From Pelagomonas calceolata (Eukaryota > Sar > Pelagophyceae > Pelagomonadales > Pelagomonadaceae), in the NCBI GenBank assembly GCA_918797485.1, contig CAKKNE010000004.1, forward strand, positions 3,162,001 to 3,226,000: a DNA stretch of 64,000 nucleotides, written 5' to 3'. Position numbers and translations under genes: made by a program. Under the pieces are notes generated by a model. It worked only from the letters and a program-made list of their open reading frames with translations, did not search any database and was not told where the DNA came from. Positions 27,413-38,600 of the stretch are shown one piece after another. How positions within the stretch are numbered: the first letter of the stretch is position 1; every line of letters starts with the position of its first letter.

Positions 27413-29111
27413 ATGGACCACTCTGTTGACGAATGTCGCCGACGGAGCACTCGACGTCACGCCCAGCGACCGAACTTCCCGGCCGCGCGCCCCCTGAGCC
27501 TCTCTCACACAGGCCGCCGTTACCATCTTCAACAACATCTTTAACCGGGACCCCGCGGCGGTCGAGGAGCTGCGCCGGCGCCAGTCGCAGACGGCTAGGG
27601 CGCGGCTCGCCGCGCTGCCGCCGCTCGGACAGCTCTTGTTCCACGTGCAGCTGGGGAACTGCACGTTCCTGGGCGCGATCGACGCGTGGATCGCGCTCGG
27701 CGCGTCCGATGACGCGACCGCGCGCGCCGCCGCGCGCGCCCTCGACGCGCTCGCGTGGCGCGTCGTGCACGCCGCGTCCCGCTCGTCATCTTTAGCAGCC
27801 GGCGCCGTCGTCGCCGCCGTCGCGCGCGGCGCGGCCTCCGCGCCGGGGCTCCGGCTCGCCGTCGCCGACACGGGCGCCGCGCTCGCGCTCGCGCCGGCCG
27901 ACGCCGTCGAGGCCCCTTCGTCCACGTTCGGTTTGGAGGCCGCGTCGCCGACGCCCGAGGTCGTGATGACCGACGACTCCGCTTCGACGTCTGCCGGCGC
28001 CGCTTTAGAGGACGTCGCGCCCGCGCCGGCCGCCGCCGACAATTCTGAGAGCGATGACGAAGAGACCCTCGAAGTCATGAGAGCGCGCGTGCAGCTGCGC
28101 CAGGACGAGGCGTCGTCGGACGACGACTCCGACGACGAGGACCAGGACTCCTTCCAGGCCATCGCGCCGGACGCCGAGGCCGAGGACGTAGAGGAGGCAT
28201 TACAGAACGCCGAGTCGGAGGAGCTCGCGGTGTCGGCGTCCGAGCTAGCTGTTCTAGAGCGGTACCTCGCCGAGGCCGTCCGCGAGGACATCTTTATCCC
28301 AGGCCTCAGGGACGCGTGCAACACGAACATGAGCAGCTTCGAGCACATGCTGCTCGCCCTCCGACGACATCATCCAGACAAGGACCTCTCCACATTAACG
28401 CTCCTCGCCATCTTCGACACGGAAGACCCGTCCATCATCAACGCGATCCCGCGGGACACCTACCTCGGCCGAGTCAACGACAGGAAGAGGGCGCTCGACC
28501 TGCCGCTCACGCCCATCACTCCCAAGCCCAGCAAATCGGAACTAGCAGAGCTCCGCGCCGCAGAGGACGCGACGCGTTCCGCGGAAGCAGAACGCCTTCA
28601 GGCTCTCGAGTCGAGGACGTTCAAAGAGCAGAATCGCTTAAGCAGCATCAGAACGTTGCAGAAGTATCAAGCAGAACGAGAGGCCAACGACGGCAAGGTG
28701 CTGACGTTCCAGCTGCACGCCGGTTGTCCAGTAGCCTTCCCAAAACAAAACTGGTACCTATACCTCTTCCGCCACTTAACAGCACACAATCCAGGAACGA
28801 CCCGGCAAGGGCCGACACCATTGTCCCGGAAATCAGTCTATTTCCCCTCGCTGACGGCGTGCACGGCCTGCGAGGACTGGGTCCAGGAACTCGCCGAGGG
28901 AACCGCGTCCGTGGGGGTGCCAGGCGCCGGCTGGGCCCATCCGCGCGACGGCGTTCTGAAAGTCGCGCGGGAGGTCCGGGCGGCGTTCCCGGACATCACG
29001 TTCGGCGACGTCGACTTACATGTGGCCGGCCCGTCGAAACGGGGGCCGTCCGCGGCGCCGGTGCGAAGCAGCAAGAGGGCGCGGCAGCCTCCCAAATCGA
29101 GGGACGTCTAG
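27413..29111 (+). CDS. Hypothetical acidic nuclear-type protein
   Basis: The large open frame from about 27513 reads TIFNNIFNRDPAAVEELRRR, then Ala-rich helices, a Ser/Asp/Glu-rich disordered region (about 100-190), a helical ELAVLERYLAEAVREDIF, PSIINAIPRDTYLGRVNDRK, a charged coiled coil, and a folded C-terminal part (HAGCPVAFPKQNWYLYLFRH, ACTACEDWVQELAEG) ending in a basic tail. No ATG begins this frame early enough, so a tiny first exon (27413-27424, MDHS) joined over an 88-nt GT-AG intron is proposed; this part is weak. The family is unknown. The 324-codon frame on the other strand is a shadow. Confidence 0.6.
27425..27512 (+). other. Putative 88-nt intron
   Basis: GTTGACGA...CTCACACAG. 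Phase 0 to phase 0. The acceptor resembles introner ends but no partner repeat is clear. Confidence 0.35.
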
Positions 29112-29493
29112 GTTGTGGCCAGGGGCGCGCGCGCGGAACGCGGCGCCGGCGGTAAAAAATGAAAAAAAAAATTCGCGTCCATCCGCCCGCCACCCTTCCC
29201 ATCGGTCCCGCCAGAGCTCTGGGACGCCACAAAAGGAAGTTCAGGTCGGCGCGTGGAGCAATTCCCTCAACCAGCTCTGAAAGTCCGTCTCGCGCCGTAG
29301 CGCTACCTCTTTTCCGTTGAAGTGGTCCGCGGCGACTCGGCTAATGTCCGCGGTCTCCGAGCAGCGCCAATTCCAGCGTTCAGGGCGCACTCGGTCGCGT
29401 CGGAGAAGGCGTCGCGTCTCGAGCAGTAGTGAATTCACTCTATGAGGAGTGACTTCTCGTGCGTCTCGCGAGGCCATTCATTTTTATTTTTGC

Positions 29494-29523
29494 GGCCGCA
29501 CGTACGTGCACGTACGTGCGGCC
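29494..29523. repeat. Perfect 30-bp palindrome
   Basis: GGCCGCACGTACGTG followed by its exact reverse complement, with no loop; it is built from ACGTACGTG units. It could extrude as a cruciform, act as a transcription-factor site (CACGTG-like cores) or be a terminator hairpin. Confidence 0.85.
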
Positions 29524-29694
29524 TGTAGCGCTATCGGCGCGTCATGTTTTTTTTATTGTCGGCCATCCTGTGGCCGCGGCAGCAATTTGCGGACTTCGCT
29601 GCGTTAGAGCGCATGTATGCGAACACACGCAGTGATGAGACCGTACCAAAACTCTCTGCCCTGAACACACGCCGCGGCTAAGCCTCTGCGATTA

Positions 29695-29717
29695 GCTAGC
29701 GGTTTAAGATACTAAGC
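29695..29717 (-). promoter_or_regulatory. Palindromic intergenic motif, copy 7 (degenerate)
   Basis: GCTAGCGGTTTAAGATAC then TAAGC; 110 bp upstream of the QueA-QueH ATG. Confidence 0.4.
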
Positions 29718-29827
29718 TCGCGAAGCAGCGCTGAAATTGAGAGCTCGCTGTGTGCTAAGGATCAGTTACTGAAGAGTCTTCAGACAGAGTTACACTACAC
29801 GGCTGCAGCGAGAGCGCCGTCGAAGCA

Positions 29828-31975
29828 ATGCGACTCCTCATGCGCCGACTAGCCCTGCGGCCAGGCACTGCTGCAACAAGAGCGACGCTGCGGAGGGCCC
29901 TCTTCACCTACGACCTGCCAGCGGAGCGCATCGCGTCGCATCCGGCGGACCCGCGCGGCAGCTCGAAGCTGCTCGTCTACCGCAACACGCATCTAGAAGA
30001 CGCCACCTTCTCTGATTTAGATGGATATCTGCCCGAGGGCGCCTTGGTGGTCGCGAACGACAGCCGCGTCGTCCGCGCGCGGCTGGCGTGCTCCACTGAT
30101 GGTGCGCCGTTCGAGGTGCTGTTGTTGGCGCCGGCCGACGCGACCGCGGATCCCGCGGCGCTCGTCGCAGCCGGCGCGGACGGCCAAGCCTGGGCCGCGA
30201 TGGCGCGAACGACAAATATAGGAGAGGGCTCGATCCTGAAGGTTGAGGGCTCCGAAGCACATTTACGAGTGTCCCGCGTCGTCAGTCCCTGGGTCGAGCA
30301 TGGCGAGGACGACGGCACAGAGGTAGAAATAGTGGTAGAGGCCGCGGGAACGCTGGCCGACCTCCTCGACGTGTGTGGCGAGGTGCCCGTGCCGCCCTAC
30401 CTCGGGAGAAGCGTAGAGGCGTCGGACGACGAGGACTACCAGACGACCTACGCTTCTGAACAGGGTTCCGTCGCGGCGCCGACGGCGGGCCTCCATTTTA
30501 CCGGAGAGCACTGGGCGCGCGTCCAGAATAATTTTGAGACGGCGCGCGTGACATTACATGTCGGCGCCGGGACGTTCCGGCCCGTGACCGGTTCGATTGA
30601 TGAGCATGACATGCACGCGGAGCGCTTTTCGGTGACCCGAGCGACGGTCGAGGCCTTAATTGCGGCCAAGCGGGACGGGCGGTCTATTGTCGCTGTGGGC
30701 ACGACGTCGTGTCGAGCCCTGGAGTCGCTGTACCTCCTGGCCGTTAAAATTGCTTCCATTACTCCCTGCGCGATGAAGGGGCAGGAGTTACGCAAGCGAG
30801 CGGTTCTCGGAGACCTCGGTGCGCTGCCGCAGTGGAGCGGCCGCGGCGACCGCCCCGACGTCGTACAAACGTTTGAATCTCTCTTGCAAACGAGCCCGGC
30901 CGACACTTTCGCGGCGTCCACGTCCCTATGCATCACGAACGACGGGCGGTGGCGGTTCTCCGTCGTCGACGCCCTCGTGACGAACTTCCACCACCCCGAC
31001 TCGACTTTGTTACATCTGGTAGACGCTTTTTTAGCGGGCAAAGCCCGGGACTTATATAGGAGGGCCCTCGCCGGCGACTACCGGTTCCTGTCGTACGGCG
31101 ACGCGTGCTACCTCACACGTTCGATGGATGAGCACGCGGCCGCCGCCGTCGAACCGCGGACGGAGCGCGTCGCCGGCCTCGGCGCGGAGGAGCAGTGCGC
31201 CGCCGCGGCCCCGAACGAAACGGAACGACCGAAGGTCCTCCTCCACAGCTGCTGCGCGCCCTGCTCGGGGGCGATGATCGAGGAGATGGTCGAGAAGCAG
31301 GACGCCGACGTGACGATCTTTTTCTACAACCCGAACATCCACCCGCGCGCGGAGTACGAGTTACGTAAAAGAGAAAATGAAGAATACGCGCGACGGCTCG
31401 GCGTGCCGTTCGTGGACGGCGATTACGACCCCGACGAGTGGTACAAGCGCGCGCGGGGCATGGAGTTCTCCCCTGAAAGGGGTTCTAGATGTACGATGTG
31501 CTTCGACATGCGCATGGACCGGACGGCGCTGTACGCGCACGAGTGGGGCTTCTCTCACATTGCCACCACCAACAGTACTTCTCGGTGGAAAGATGAGCAG
31601 CAAGTCGACGATTCGGGGAGGCGGGCGGCGGCGAAGTATGACCTGACGTATATGGATGATGACTGGAAGACGGATGTCATGACGGCTCGAAAATACGAGA
31701 TCAATGCGCAACAGTCGTTCTACAAGCAGGAGTACTGCGGCTGTTCCTTCTCTTTGAGAGATAACAATTTTCATCGGGCGAAGGAAGGCTTGGATCCGAT
31801 AAAACCGGCGCAGGGCGACGTGTATAGTGATCCGCTGGCGGACGCGGCCGAGGAGTCCCCTGAAGTGGTGGATGCGTTCTTTCGGGACGCGCCGGCCTTC
31901 TCCGAGGAGTTGCGGGGCGTTTATAAAACAAGGCGGCGAGCGCGCGACGCGTCCGTTTCGGGGAATAATTGGTAA
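29828..31975 (+). CDS. QueA-QueH fusion, queuosine biosynthesis
   Basis: 715 aa joining two consecutive enzymes of queuosine synthesis. Residues about 25-435 are QueA (SAM:tRNA ribosyltransferase-isomerase): FTYDLPAERIASHPADPRGS, VVANDSRVVRARL, APTAGLHFT, HVGAGTFRPV, VGTTSCRALESL and VTNFHHPDSTLLHLVDAF are all present. Residues about 470-650 are QueH (epoxyqueuosine reductase): LLHSCCAPCSGAMIEEM near 470, FYNPNIHP, SRCTMCFDMRMDRTA and EYCGCSFSLRD give the paired cysteines for the Fe-S cluster and redox pair. QueA makes epoxyqueuosine on tRNA and QueH reduces it. The first 20 residues are Arg/Ala-rich without acids, suggesting mitochondrial or plastid import. Most eukaryotes only salvage queuine. 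Confidence 0.9.
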   Translation: MRLLMRRLALRPGTAATRATLRRALFTYDLPAERIASHPADPRGSSKLLVYRNTHLEDATFSDLDGYLPEGALVVANDSRVVRARLACSTDGAPFEVLLLAPADATADPAALVAAGADGQAWAAMARTTNIGEGSILKVEGSEAHLRVSRVVSPWVEHGEDDGTEVEIVVEAAGTLADLLDVCGEVPVPPYLGRSVEASDDEDYQTTYASEQGSVAAPTAGLHFTGEHWARVQNNFETARVTLHVGAGTFRPVTGSIDEHDMHAERFSVTRATVEALIAAKRDGRSIVAVGTTSCRALESLYLLAVKIASITPCAMKGQELRKRAVLGDLGALPQWSGRGDRPDVVQTFESLLQTSPADTFAASTSLCITNDGRWRFSVVDALVTNFHHPDSTLLHLVDAFLAGKARDLYRRALAGDYRFLSYGDACYLTRSMDEHAAAAVEPRTERVAGLGAEEQCAAAAPNETERPKVLLHSCCAPCSGAMIEEMVEKQDADVTIFFYNPNIHPRAEYELRKRENEEYARRLGVPFVDGDYDPDEWYKRARGMEFSPERGSRCTMCFDMRMDRTALYAHEWGFSHIATTNSTSRWKDEQQVDDSGRRAAAKYDLTYMDDDWKTDVMTARKYEINAQQSFYKQEYCGCSFSLRDNNFHRAKEGLDPIKPAQGDVYSDPLADAAEESPEVVDAFFRDAPAFSEELRGVYKTRRRARDASVSGNNW

Positions 31976-32064
31976 TGTTTGTAACTCAGCCAACAGGGGC
32001 GACGGCGGACGCGATCGCGAGCGCGAAGAGGAGTAGTAGTATAATTCTAGACTTAACACAGACC

Positions 32065-34086
32065 TCAGGGCTCCACGACGACGACCTCGAGCGCCGTCGC
32101 GGCGACACAGCTCGACAGCGAGAGCTGGTCCCGCCCCACAACGCACGCGCCCGAGCTGTGCACGAGCCGGCCCGCGTCGAGGACGAACGCCGTCGCGCGC
32201 GCCGCATTTCCACTTTCGAGCGCGTCGCAGCGGCCGACCGTCAGCCCCGCGGCGCCCCCCGGTCTCAAACATCTAAAGTCAGAAGAAAACCGCGGGTCGA
32301 GGCTCAAGATTTCAACACCTTTCGCCGTGTTCGCGAGTAGCGCGAAGAGCTGGTCCGGCGCATGGCGCACGGGCTTGGAGAAGACGAGGCGGTTTTGGGT
32401 ACCGCTCGCCGCGAGGGCGTCCTGCTCCGACTCCTGGACGCACTCCCTCAGCACGACCCGTTCACCGTCGATCGTGGCGCAGCGCCCGTCTCCGCTAACT
32501 AATTGAGCTGGTTGTGGAGGTTCCGAAGAAGGGAACCAGGCCGGCCAGGCGCAGCGGCCCGGTGGATCGATCTTGAGGTCGCCCAGCGGCTTGCCGCCGA
32601 AGGGGCCCAGGCTAGGCATGCGCCGGTCGCGGAACCGGCAGTCGTGGAACAGCAACACGCAGATGAGGTAGTTGCCGACCGAAGGACGTGAAGAACGCAC
32701 GCTCGGGTTGCCCTGATATGACGCCAGTCGCCCGCAGTCGGCGCCGAAGTGCGACCGCACGACCGTCTGAGCTAACCTAACCTGCGCCAGATCCGCGAAG
32801 CCCCGGTGCTGGTCGCCGCAGTCCTCCTTATCGCCGCAGATCTTCTTCGCCAGTAAGTGCTCCGTGTGGCCCGCGTGCGTCTTGAAGCGCTTGCCTCTAC
32901 TACCGGAACAGCAGTACTCTTCGACTATATCTCTTGCTATCAGATCGGCCTCTTCTGGTAAACATCGTAGCTTCTCGACGACCGCTCCCCGGATAGCCTC
33001 ATAGTCGCAGGGCGCCTCGGGCCGCTTCTTCTCCTCGTTCGACCGGCCGTGGAACGGCGACAGGCCGTACGGGTTGCCGAAGCACCAGGTCCTCCCGGTA
33101 TTGTCCATATCTATGAGTCGTTCGACGAGGTCACCGGACGGTGCGACCATGACGTGGTCGTTCGCCGTGAGCATCCAGACGTCATTGACGGATACTTTAT
33201 CTCTTGAAAAGGATTGGATGGGCGGCACGGGCCGGAGCCAGGCCGAGTCGCTCCGCGCGAAGCAGAAGTATGCATACTCGAAGTTGCGCAATGCAGAATA
33301 CCGTAAAGCACCCCGATAGGCCTGGTAGCGGTTCCACCACTGGGACCTGTGTGGAAATCAATCAGTGAGTAAGGTTATCCTGAGAAGAATTGCGTGGACC
33401 TTCGTGAACCTCCACGCCATCGAGCCGACGCGGTCACGGGCGCAACGTCGCGTCGATGGCGTGGGGCGCCCGACATTTGATTTCCACACAGACTGGGACC
33501 AGAGCGGCCGGTCGAAGGCTCGCAGTAGCGCGAGGGAGCGCTCCTCGATGGACAGCGAGCGCCACGGCAGCAGGGTGCCGTTTCTCAGGCCCGCGTCGCT
33601 CTCGGTATCGCCCTCGTCTTTACCTGCTACGAACCACGAGACTTGTACTGGCTTTAAGGTTTGTAACATCGGTCTCAGAATAGAATCCGGCAGGTGTCCG
33701 ATTATCGACGGCACGCCGCGCGCGCCCGAGATCTTCCGGTGGCCCTCGCTGCCCTCGGACGCCTTGACGCTTCTGTCTAATCTCAAAAACACGTCGACGG
33801 CGGCCCCCTGCTTCGCGAGGCCCCCGATCAAATTCCTTCTGCATAATTCGTAGACGCGCGGCAGGAACAGCGACCGCGTCTCTCCCACAATCAGCACGGC
33901 CGCGCGCGGCGGGATTGGTTTTTGGATTGGCGTTGACGCCGGTGCTTCGAAGCGTGCGATGGCCATCGAGCACAGTTGCGTCACGCCGCCTAACAGTGCA
34001 AGGATGCAGACCAGCTGGCAATTGCTCTTGACGAAGCGCGCCGGCGGCGAGCGCTTGCGCGTGCTTTTGGGGAGGCAGGGCGCCAT
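32065..34086 (-). CDS. Type II membrane protein, glycosyltransferase-like with lectin-like C-terminus
   Basis: Exons 34086-33500 and 33346-32065 give 622 aa. A short basic cytosolic start precedes one helix (LVCILALLGGVTQLCSMAIA), a Golgi type II layout. The lumenal part starts AAVLIVGETRSLFLPRVYELC and contains DVFLRLD, SQWWNRYQAYRG and NDVWMLTANDHVMVAP, a pattern reminiscent of algal transferases with a Rossmann-like core; no family is assigned. The C-terminal 180 residues have DGRCATIDGERVVLREC and SGACVVGRDQLSLSSC, recalling ricin-type lectin repeats. The intron is an introner element. Confidence 0.65.
33347..33499 (-). mobile_element. Introner element 4 (intron)
   Basis: Element 33347-33491 (145 bp) with perfect ends CTGTGTGGAAATCAA / TTGATTTCCACACAG and perfect 8-bp duplications (ACTGGGAC on the plus strand). 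In the gene sense the intron starts at the duplicated GTCCCAGT and removes 153 nt; the internal GTGTGG donor would shift the frame. Confidence 0.92.
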
Positions 34087-34494
34087 TTTACGTGCGGTTG
34101 CAACCGCGTGGAGGTGGCGTGGTGATGGTCAGCGTCCGGACTCGGACTCGTCTTCGCGCACGCGCTGGCGCTTCAGGCAATAGCTGCTATTCAGGAAATT
34201 ATAGTGTTACTATTTGCTTGCGATGTTTAGGCAGAAATTGTCATGGCATCGCTGTCCTGAGGCAATATAGCTACGCGTGCGTCGTTTCTATTGCACTCTC
34301 AGCAGCCTGCACCCAATTTTTCTCGCTGGCCCAAGCCCTGGCCTGCTTCTAGTGTCTTTACAAGCCGCTAGGGAGAACGCCGTGTTAGGAATTTACGGCA
34401 ATCCTACAAGAGCGTAGAGGGCAGCTACAATAAGCGACGCACACGAACCGGCGACGCGCGGGACTACATGCATATAACTTAGCGAGAACATAAC
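34087..34494. other. Gap between two minus-strand genes
   Basis: Promoter side of the 34086 gene; holds motif copy 8. Confidence 0.5.
34349..34371 (+). promoter_or_regulatory. Palindromic intergenic motif, copy 8
   Basis: CTAGTGTCTTTACAAG then CCGCTAG, 262 bp upstream of the minus-strand start at 34086. Confidence 0.5.
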
Positions 34495-35361
34495 CTACCG
34501 CGCGTGCCGCTTGACGGCCTCGTTGAGCGACGCCGTGAAGGCCGCGCCCTGCGAGGGCCCCGTTTGTGGAGAACGGATGTTGTTCACGACCTCCCGCGTC
34601 TTCTGGATGTAGAGCGCGTCCATGTTCACTCTAATATCGGTCTCCGTGTCCTCGATCAAGGTGCCCATGTTGTGCATGTGCGTGTGCTCGGCATCTATCA
34701 CAGATCTTTTTTCAGCCGTCCTAGTAAGAGTACCGGACAGGTTCGTGTCGCCGACGCTTTCCTTCTGCACGTCCATCGTTAATATGACGGTTGTCGTCAG
34801 TTTGTAGTTGGCCGCCTTGCCGTTGTCCTCCAAATTAACTTCCACGACATGTATGGAGTCCCAGCAGCCCTCCGTGACGAACTCGTGGCCCGATACTTTC
34901 TTCTTGATGAGGAAGCAGCCGGCGAAGTCGTCGCCGTCCAGCTCCCAGAGGTATACACTTGAAGTGCCTCCCTCGAAATACAACTCCCTATAACAATCAA
35001 ATAACGTGTTGGCCTCGACCTCTAGGCGTCGTAGTTTCTCTGACGGTACAAAACCATCATCAATAGGCGGATCGTACTTGTTCGACCACGGGCTTCTATG
35101 AGAGTCGCCGTCGCGGTTATAATCGCATAGGAGGTACGCGCGGCCCGTGTCCTTGCATTTGGCCTCCTCGAGCGGCTGGTCGACGCGCTGCAGGAGCTCG
35201 TCGGCGTGTTCTGGTATGAGATTGCATATGGCGTTGAGGTTGTGGGCGATTTTATTGGGGGGCATGCGTCTCATGATCGACAAAGCCGCTTCTATCGGGT
35301 CGCGCTTCGGCGGCGCCGCTGCGGCGGCGGCGTCGTCTCCCTGGGAGACCATCTCGGCCAT
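34495..35361 (-). CDS. CAPZB: F-actin capping protein subunit beta
   Basis: 288 aa from the ATG at 35361. CapZ alpha/beta caps actin filament barbed ends. The sequence follows the beta subunit closely: EAALSIMRRMPPNKIAHNL, ADELLQRVDQPLEEAKCKD, YLLCDYNRDGDSHRSPWSNK, YDPPIDDGFVPSEKLRRLEV, YFEGGTSSVYLWELDGDDFA, GCWDSIHVVEV and the C-terminal actin-binding helix. The length fits the family (about 275). The frame stays open upstream of the ATG and encodes HCNFCNRSEYHQIWACVEH without another ATG, so a longer product from an upstream exon cannot be excluded. Confidence 0.93.
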   Translation of the reverse strand: MAEMVSQGDDAAAAAAPPKRDPIEAALSIMRRMPPNKIAHNLNAICNLIPEHADELLQRVDQPLEEAKCKDTGRAYLLCDYNRDGDSHRSPWSNKYDPPIDDGFVPSEKLRRLEVEANTLFDCYRELYFEGGTSSVYLWELDGDDFAGCFLIKKKVSGHEFVTEGCWDSIHVVEVNLEDNGKAANYKLTTTVILTMDVQKESVGDTNLSGTLTRTAEKRSVIDAEHTHMHNMGTLIEDTETDIRVNMDALYIQKTREVVNNIRSPQTGPSQGAAFTASLNEAVKRHAR

Positions 35362-35609
35362 CCTGCCCACTAATGCCAAGCGGTGCTCAACGCAAGCCCA
35401 GATTTGGTGGTATTCGCTGCGGTTGCAAAAATTACAGTGCTCCTCGCTAGAAACTGCCGCCAACTTATCGCGCGCCGCGAGGATGCGGCGCGAGCTCGAG
35501 CTGGTTTTTTGGACTAGTATGTTATTACTAGCTAAAACTGCTGGGATCTCCCCCTAGCGAGTCTCTCAGCGAGTGCACCCGGGAGGGATAAAGTACCACT
35601 ACAAAAATC

Positions 35610-38600
35610 TTAATCCCCACCACCCTCGCGCACAACCGCCCGAGAAAAACAAACCAGCGTCACCAACGCGACCGGCGCCAGTAACACTGAAAACCGCACC
35701 AGCGCCCCGTCGGCCGTCGCGTTATAACCCACAAAGGCCCGCGCATTGCCCTCATAATCGGACCGCCGCGGCGCCTCCACGCCTCGGAGTTGCGGCGCCG
35801 CGACGGCCTCCAACAACCACCGCAACGGGTCGGCATCAGAAACGCCGCGCCAGCCTCCACAAAAGTCGCGCGGGAAGCGGAAGAGCCCCGCCCAAGCCAG
35901 TAACGACGCCGCGACGAAGGCGCCGACGTCGTCGGCGTGTTTCGTTGCACACGCGGCCGCGGTAATAATACAGCGCGATAGTATTGAGGCGCCGACGCAG
36001 CCTAACACAGCTGTGGAGAAGGGTCTTGGTTTTAAAGATAATCTCGCACATGAAAAGGCGACGGCCACGGAGACTATGGCTGAGGCCAGGACCAGCACGG
36101 ATCGCACCAAAATTCGCGAGACCACAGCCAAGTACACGGAAACGACGTCGCGCTCGTGCCGGACACGCTTCAAAAAAGCTTTTTCGTCAGCACAGGACCC
36201 GGGAATAGGATAAGTGAAGGCCGCCAGTAACCCGTAGCACAGATACAAAGTCGCGCGCGGGTCGTCACGACCTTGCCCCGCGAACGCGACCCCCAACCAA
36301 ACAGCGTGGAACACCGGTGAAGCGTAGAGCGCGCCAACTCGTTCGCGATCCTGCATCAGGCAGGCCCAGTCCCTTTTTACTAAGGAGGAGAAGGACCCTC
36401 GCGACGGCGGAAGCAGGTCGTCTTCTTCCAAATCTCCCCAGGCCGCCTCCCGCGCGGGCTTCCTCTTCATTGTAGTACATGGAAATGCTTCACCTAATAA
36501 CGCTTTCGGCGGCGCATCATACGCAATGTCGCAGCCGCCCTCGGTCCTCCGACACAATACCACACAACGGGAAAAGTGGAGCCCCTGGTCGGCGTTGATG
36601 CCCGGCGCCGCCGCGACCACACAAAAACCCTTCTTCGCGAGATTGGCGCAGCACTTTGCAATTGATGCGCCGCTCACCGAAGAGAGCGCGTCCCGTCCTG
36701 TCGAGGTTAAACCGCACGCGTCGTCGATAAAAAGGACGGGGGCTTTGGTGGCTGCGGCGCAGGCCAGCGAAATGCGTCTTCTTCTCAATGATACCGGTTC
36801 ATCACACTCGGAGTAGTTCACGGGCCGATCCCTCGATGTGACGCCGCACAAGTGCAAACAGGCTTCTACATGAGACTCGTCGTGGCCACTTAGTTTAGCG
36901 GCGTAGGCTACTAAGCTACGCGCGTCGAGCATGACGCATCCATCAAGATGGTCCGTGGACGCGGGCACCCACGCCACACGCGCGCCGCCGCCGCTCACGT
37001 CGTTGATGTGCACGGCGCCCGCGACGCGTTTTGTCGTTCCTGCTCTTTGGGCCAGGGCTCTTAATAAAGCTCGCGTCGCCTCCACGTCGTCGCCGATGAT
37101 CGATACGCACTCGCCGCTCTTTATATGTAATGATGCGCCCGATACGACCGGAGCGAAATCCTCATCCGTAATCGTGAGGTCGCGCGCTTGTATCGTGGAC
37201 GGTGGGATCGTGATGATACCTTCTTCATGATCTTCGTCGTCCTCCTCCTCGGGTACAAAGCACCTCCCCCGCAGCTTCCTCGGATCGACTGAAATGGGTT
37301 CTTCCGGCGCGCGCGCGAGAAAACAATACGAAATCAGTCGGAAACAAACAATAAGGACCAATAAAGATCGCACACACATCTCAGATGAAGACCTCGAAAA
37401 CCCGCCTCGGGCCGGCGACGGCGCCCGATGTCTCTTGAACCTCGGTCTTCGGGAAGAACGTAAAACCACGCCCTCGACGAACCACCTTAATGGATTCACG
37501 CGAGCGACCCAGGCCAACGGATGATACGGGGACATGTGGGCCAGATCCAAGCCGAAACCAGCACATAGCGAGAAGATCAAAGCGAGCGCTCCGAACTGCC
37601 CCGACACTTTCGCTGATGAGATGCGATCCGTTCTTATCGATGATTGTAAACGTACGGAATCACCGTCGTCGTATTGGTATGATGCTAACGCCTCGACCAG
37701 ACACGCTGCAGATAAAGCTAACAAAACGCCGAGCACGTACACGATCCATAGATTATTGACACCTCTTGGATAACCAGCAGCTCCACTCACTATCAAAGGG
37801 GCCGTGCCCCTTGCGAGTGAATCCACTACTAACAGAAACGTCCTCACAAGTAAGTGAACAAACCAGGAGCACTCTCGGCTGCGCTGGAACGCGCCGTGCC
37901 TCCGCACCAACGCCGGCGCATCATGGAGTGTCGCCCACAGGACGAGCTGCCCCCCGCAAAAGGCTGAGGAGGTGGCGTCCCAGGCTTCTAGTCCATGAGC
38001 CCCCTGCGCGTCGCTGTCCCAAAAGAGACACGCCCACAGCACGGCGATTGCTTTTAATATGGAGTGCTTCCTCACATAGTCGGTTCCATCAAAATCCCTC
38101 CTGCACATCCAGAAGATACGTTTGTATAGAGCTACATCTGGCCCTTGAAATGCGTTTGGCGCGTGGTCTTGACACGTGGTTTGCGACACGTCGAGCTCCA
38201 TGGCCTTGTATTCTACTGAACGCTCGTATTGTTCTTTGCATTTTTCGTCGGTTCCCATTCTTTCTAAGGCGTCCAGCGTTTGATTCCTAGCGCCGCCATA
38301 TAAGATAGCACCGTGTCTCATCAGTAGGACGTGATCAAAAATTGAGAAGGTAGCATCGTCTAAGACCGAGTCAATCGATACAATAACGACGCGCCTCCGC
38401 GACACTTGTTTGAGAGCCGTCGCGACGAACTTCCGCGAAGGCATATCTAAGTTGCGAAAGGCGTCTTCGATACATAGTATAGGAGGCGCATGGACACAAG
38501 CCTTCGCTATGGCAACGACGACGGCCTCCGCTCGATGGGACGGGATGGCCAGGCCGTCCAAACCCAAAGCGCGCAGTAACGGACAGGGCTTCACAACGCC

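Larger units (their letters stand above)
29112..29827. other. Intergenic with large palindrome
   Basis: 716 bp without a convincing gene; contains the 30-bp perfect palindrome and motif copy 7. Confidence 0.6.

Noticed and set aside
27374-28348. 324-codon minus-strand open frame rich in Ser and Ala
   Set aside because: Shadow of the acidic plus-strand gene; low-complexity translation without family features.
35513-35533. CTAGTATGTTATTACTAGC near the CAPZB gene
   Set aside because: Palindromic CTAG ends, but the core differs and chance palindromes of this size are expected.
36889-36912. Motif-like TTAGCGGCGTAGGCTACTAAG inside the ABCG-like gene
   Set aside because: Lacks the TGTCTTAC core and is explained by coding sequence.
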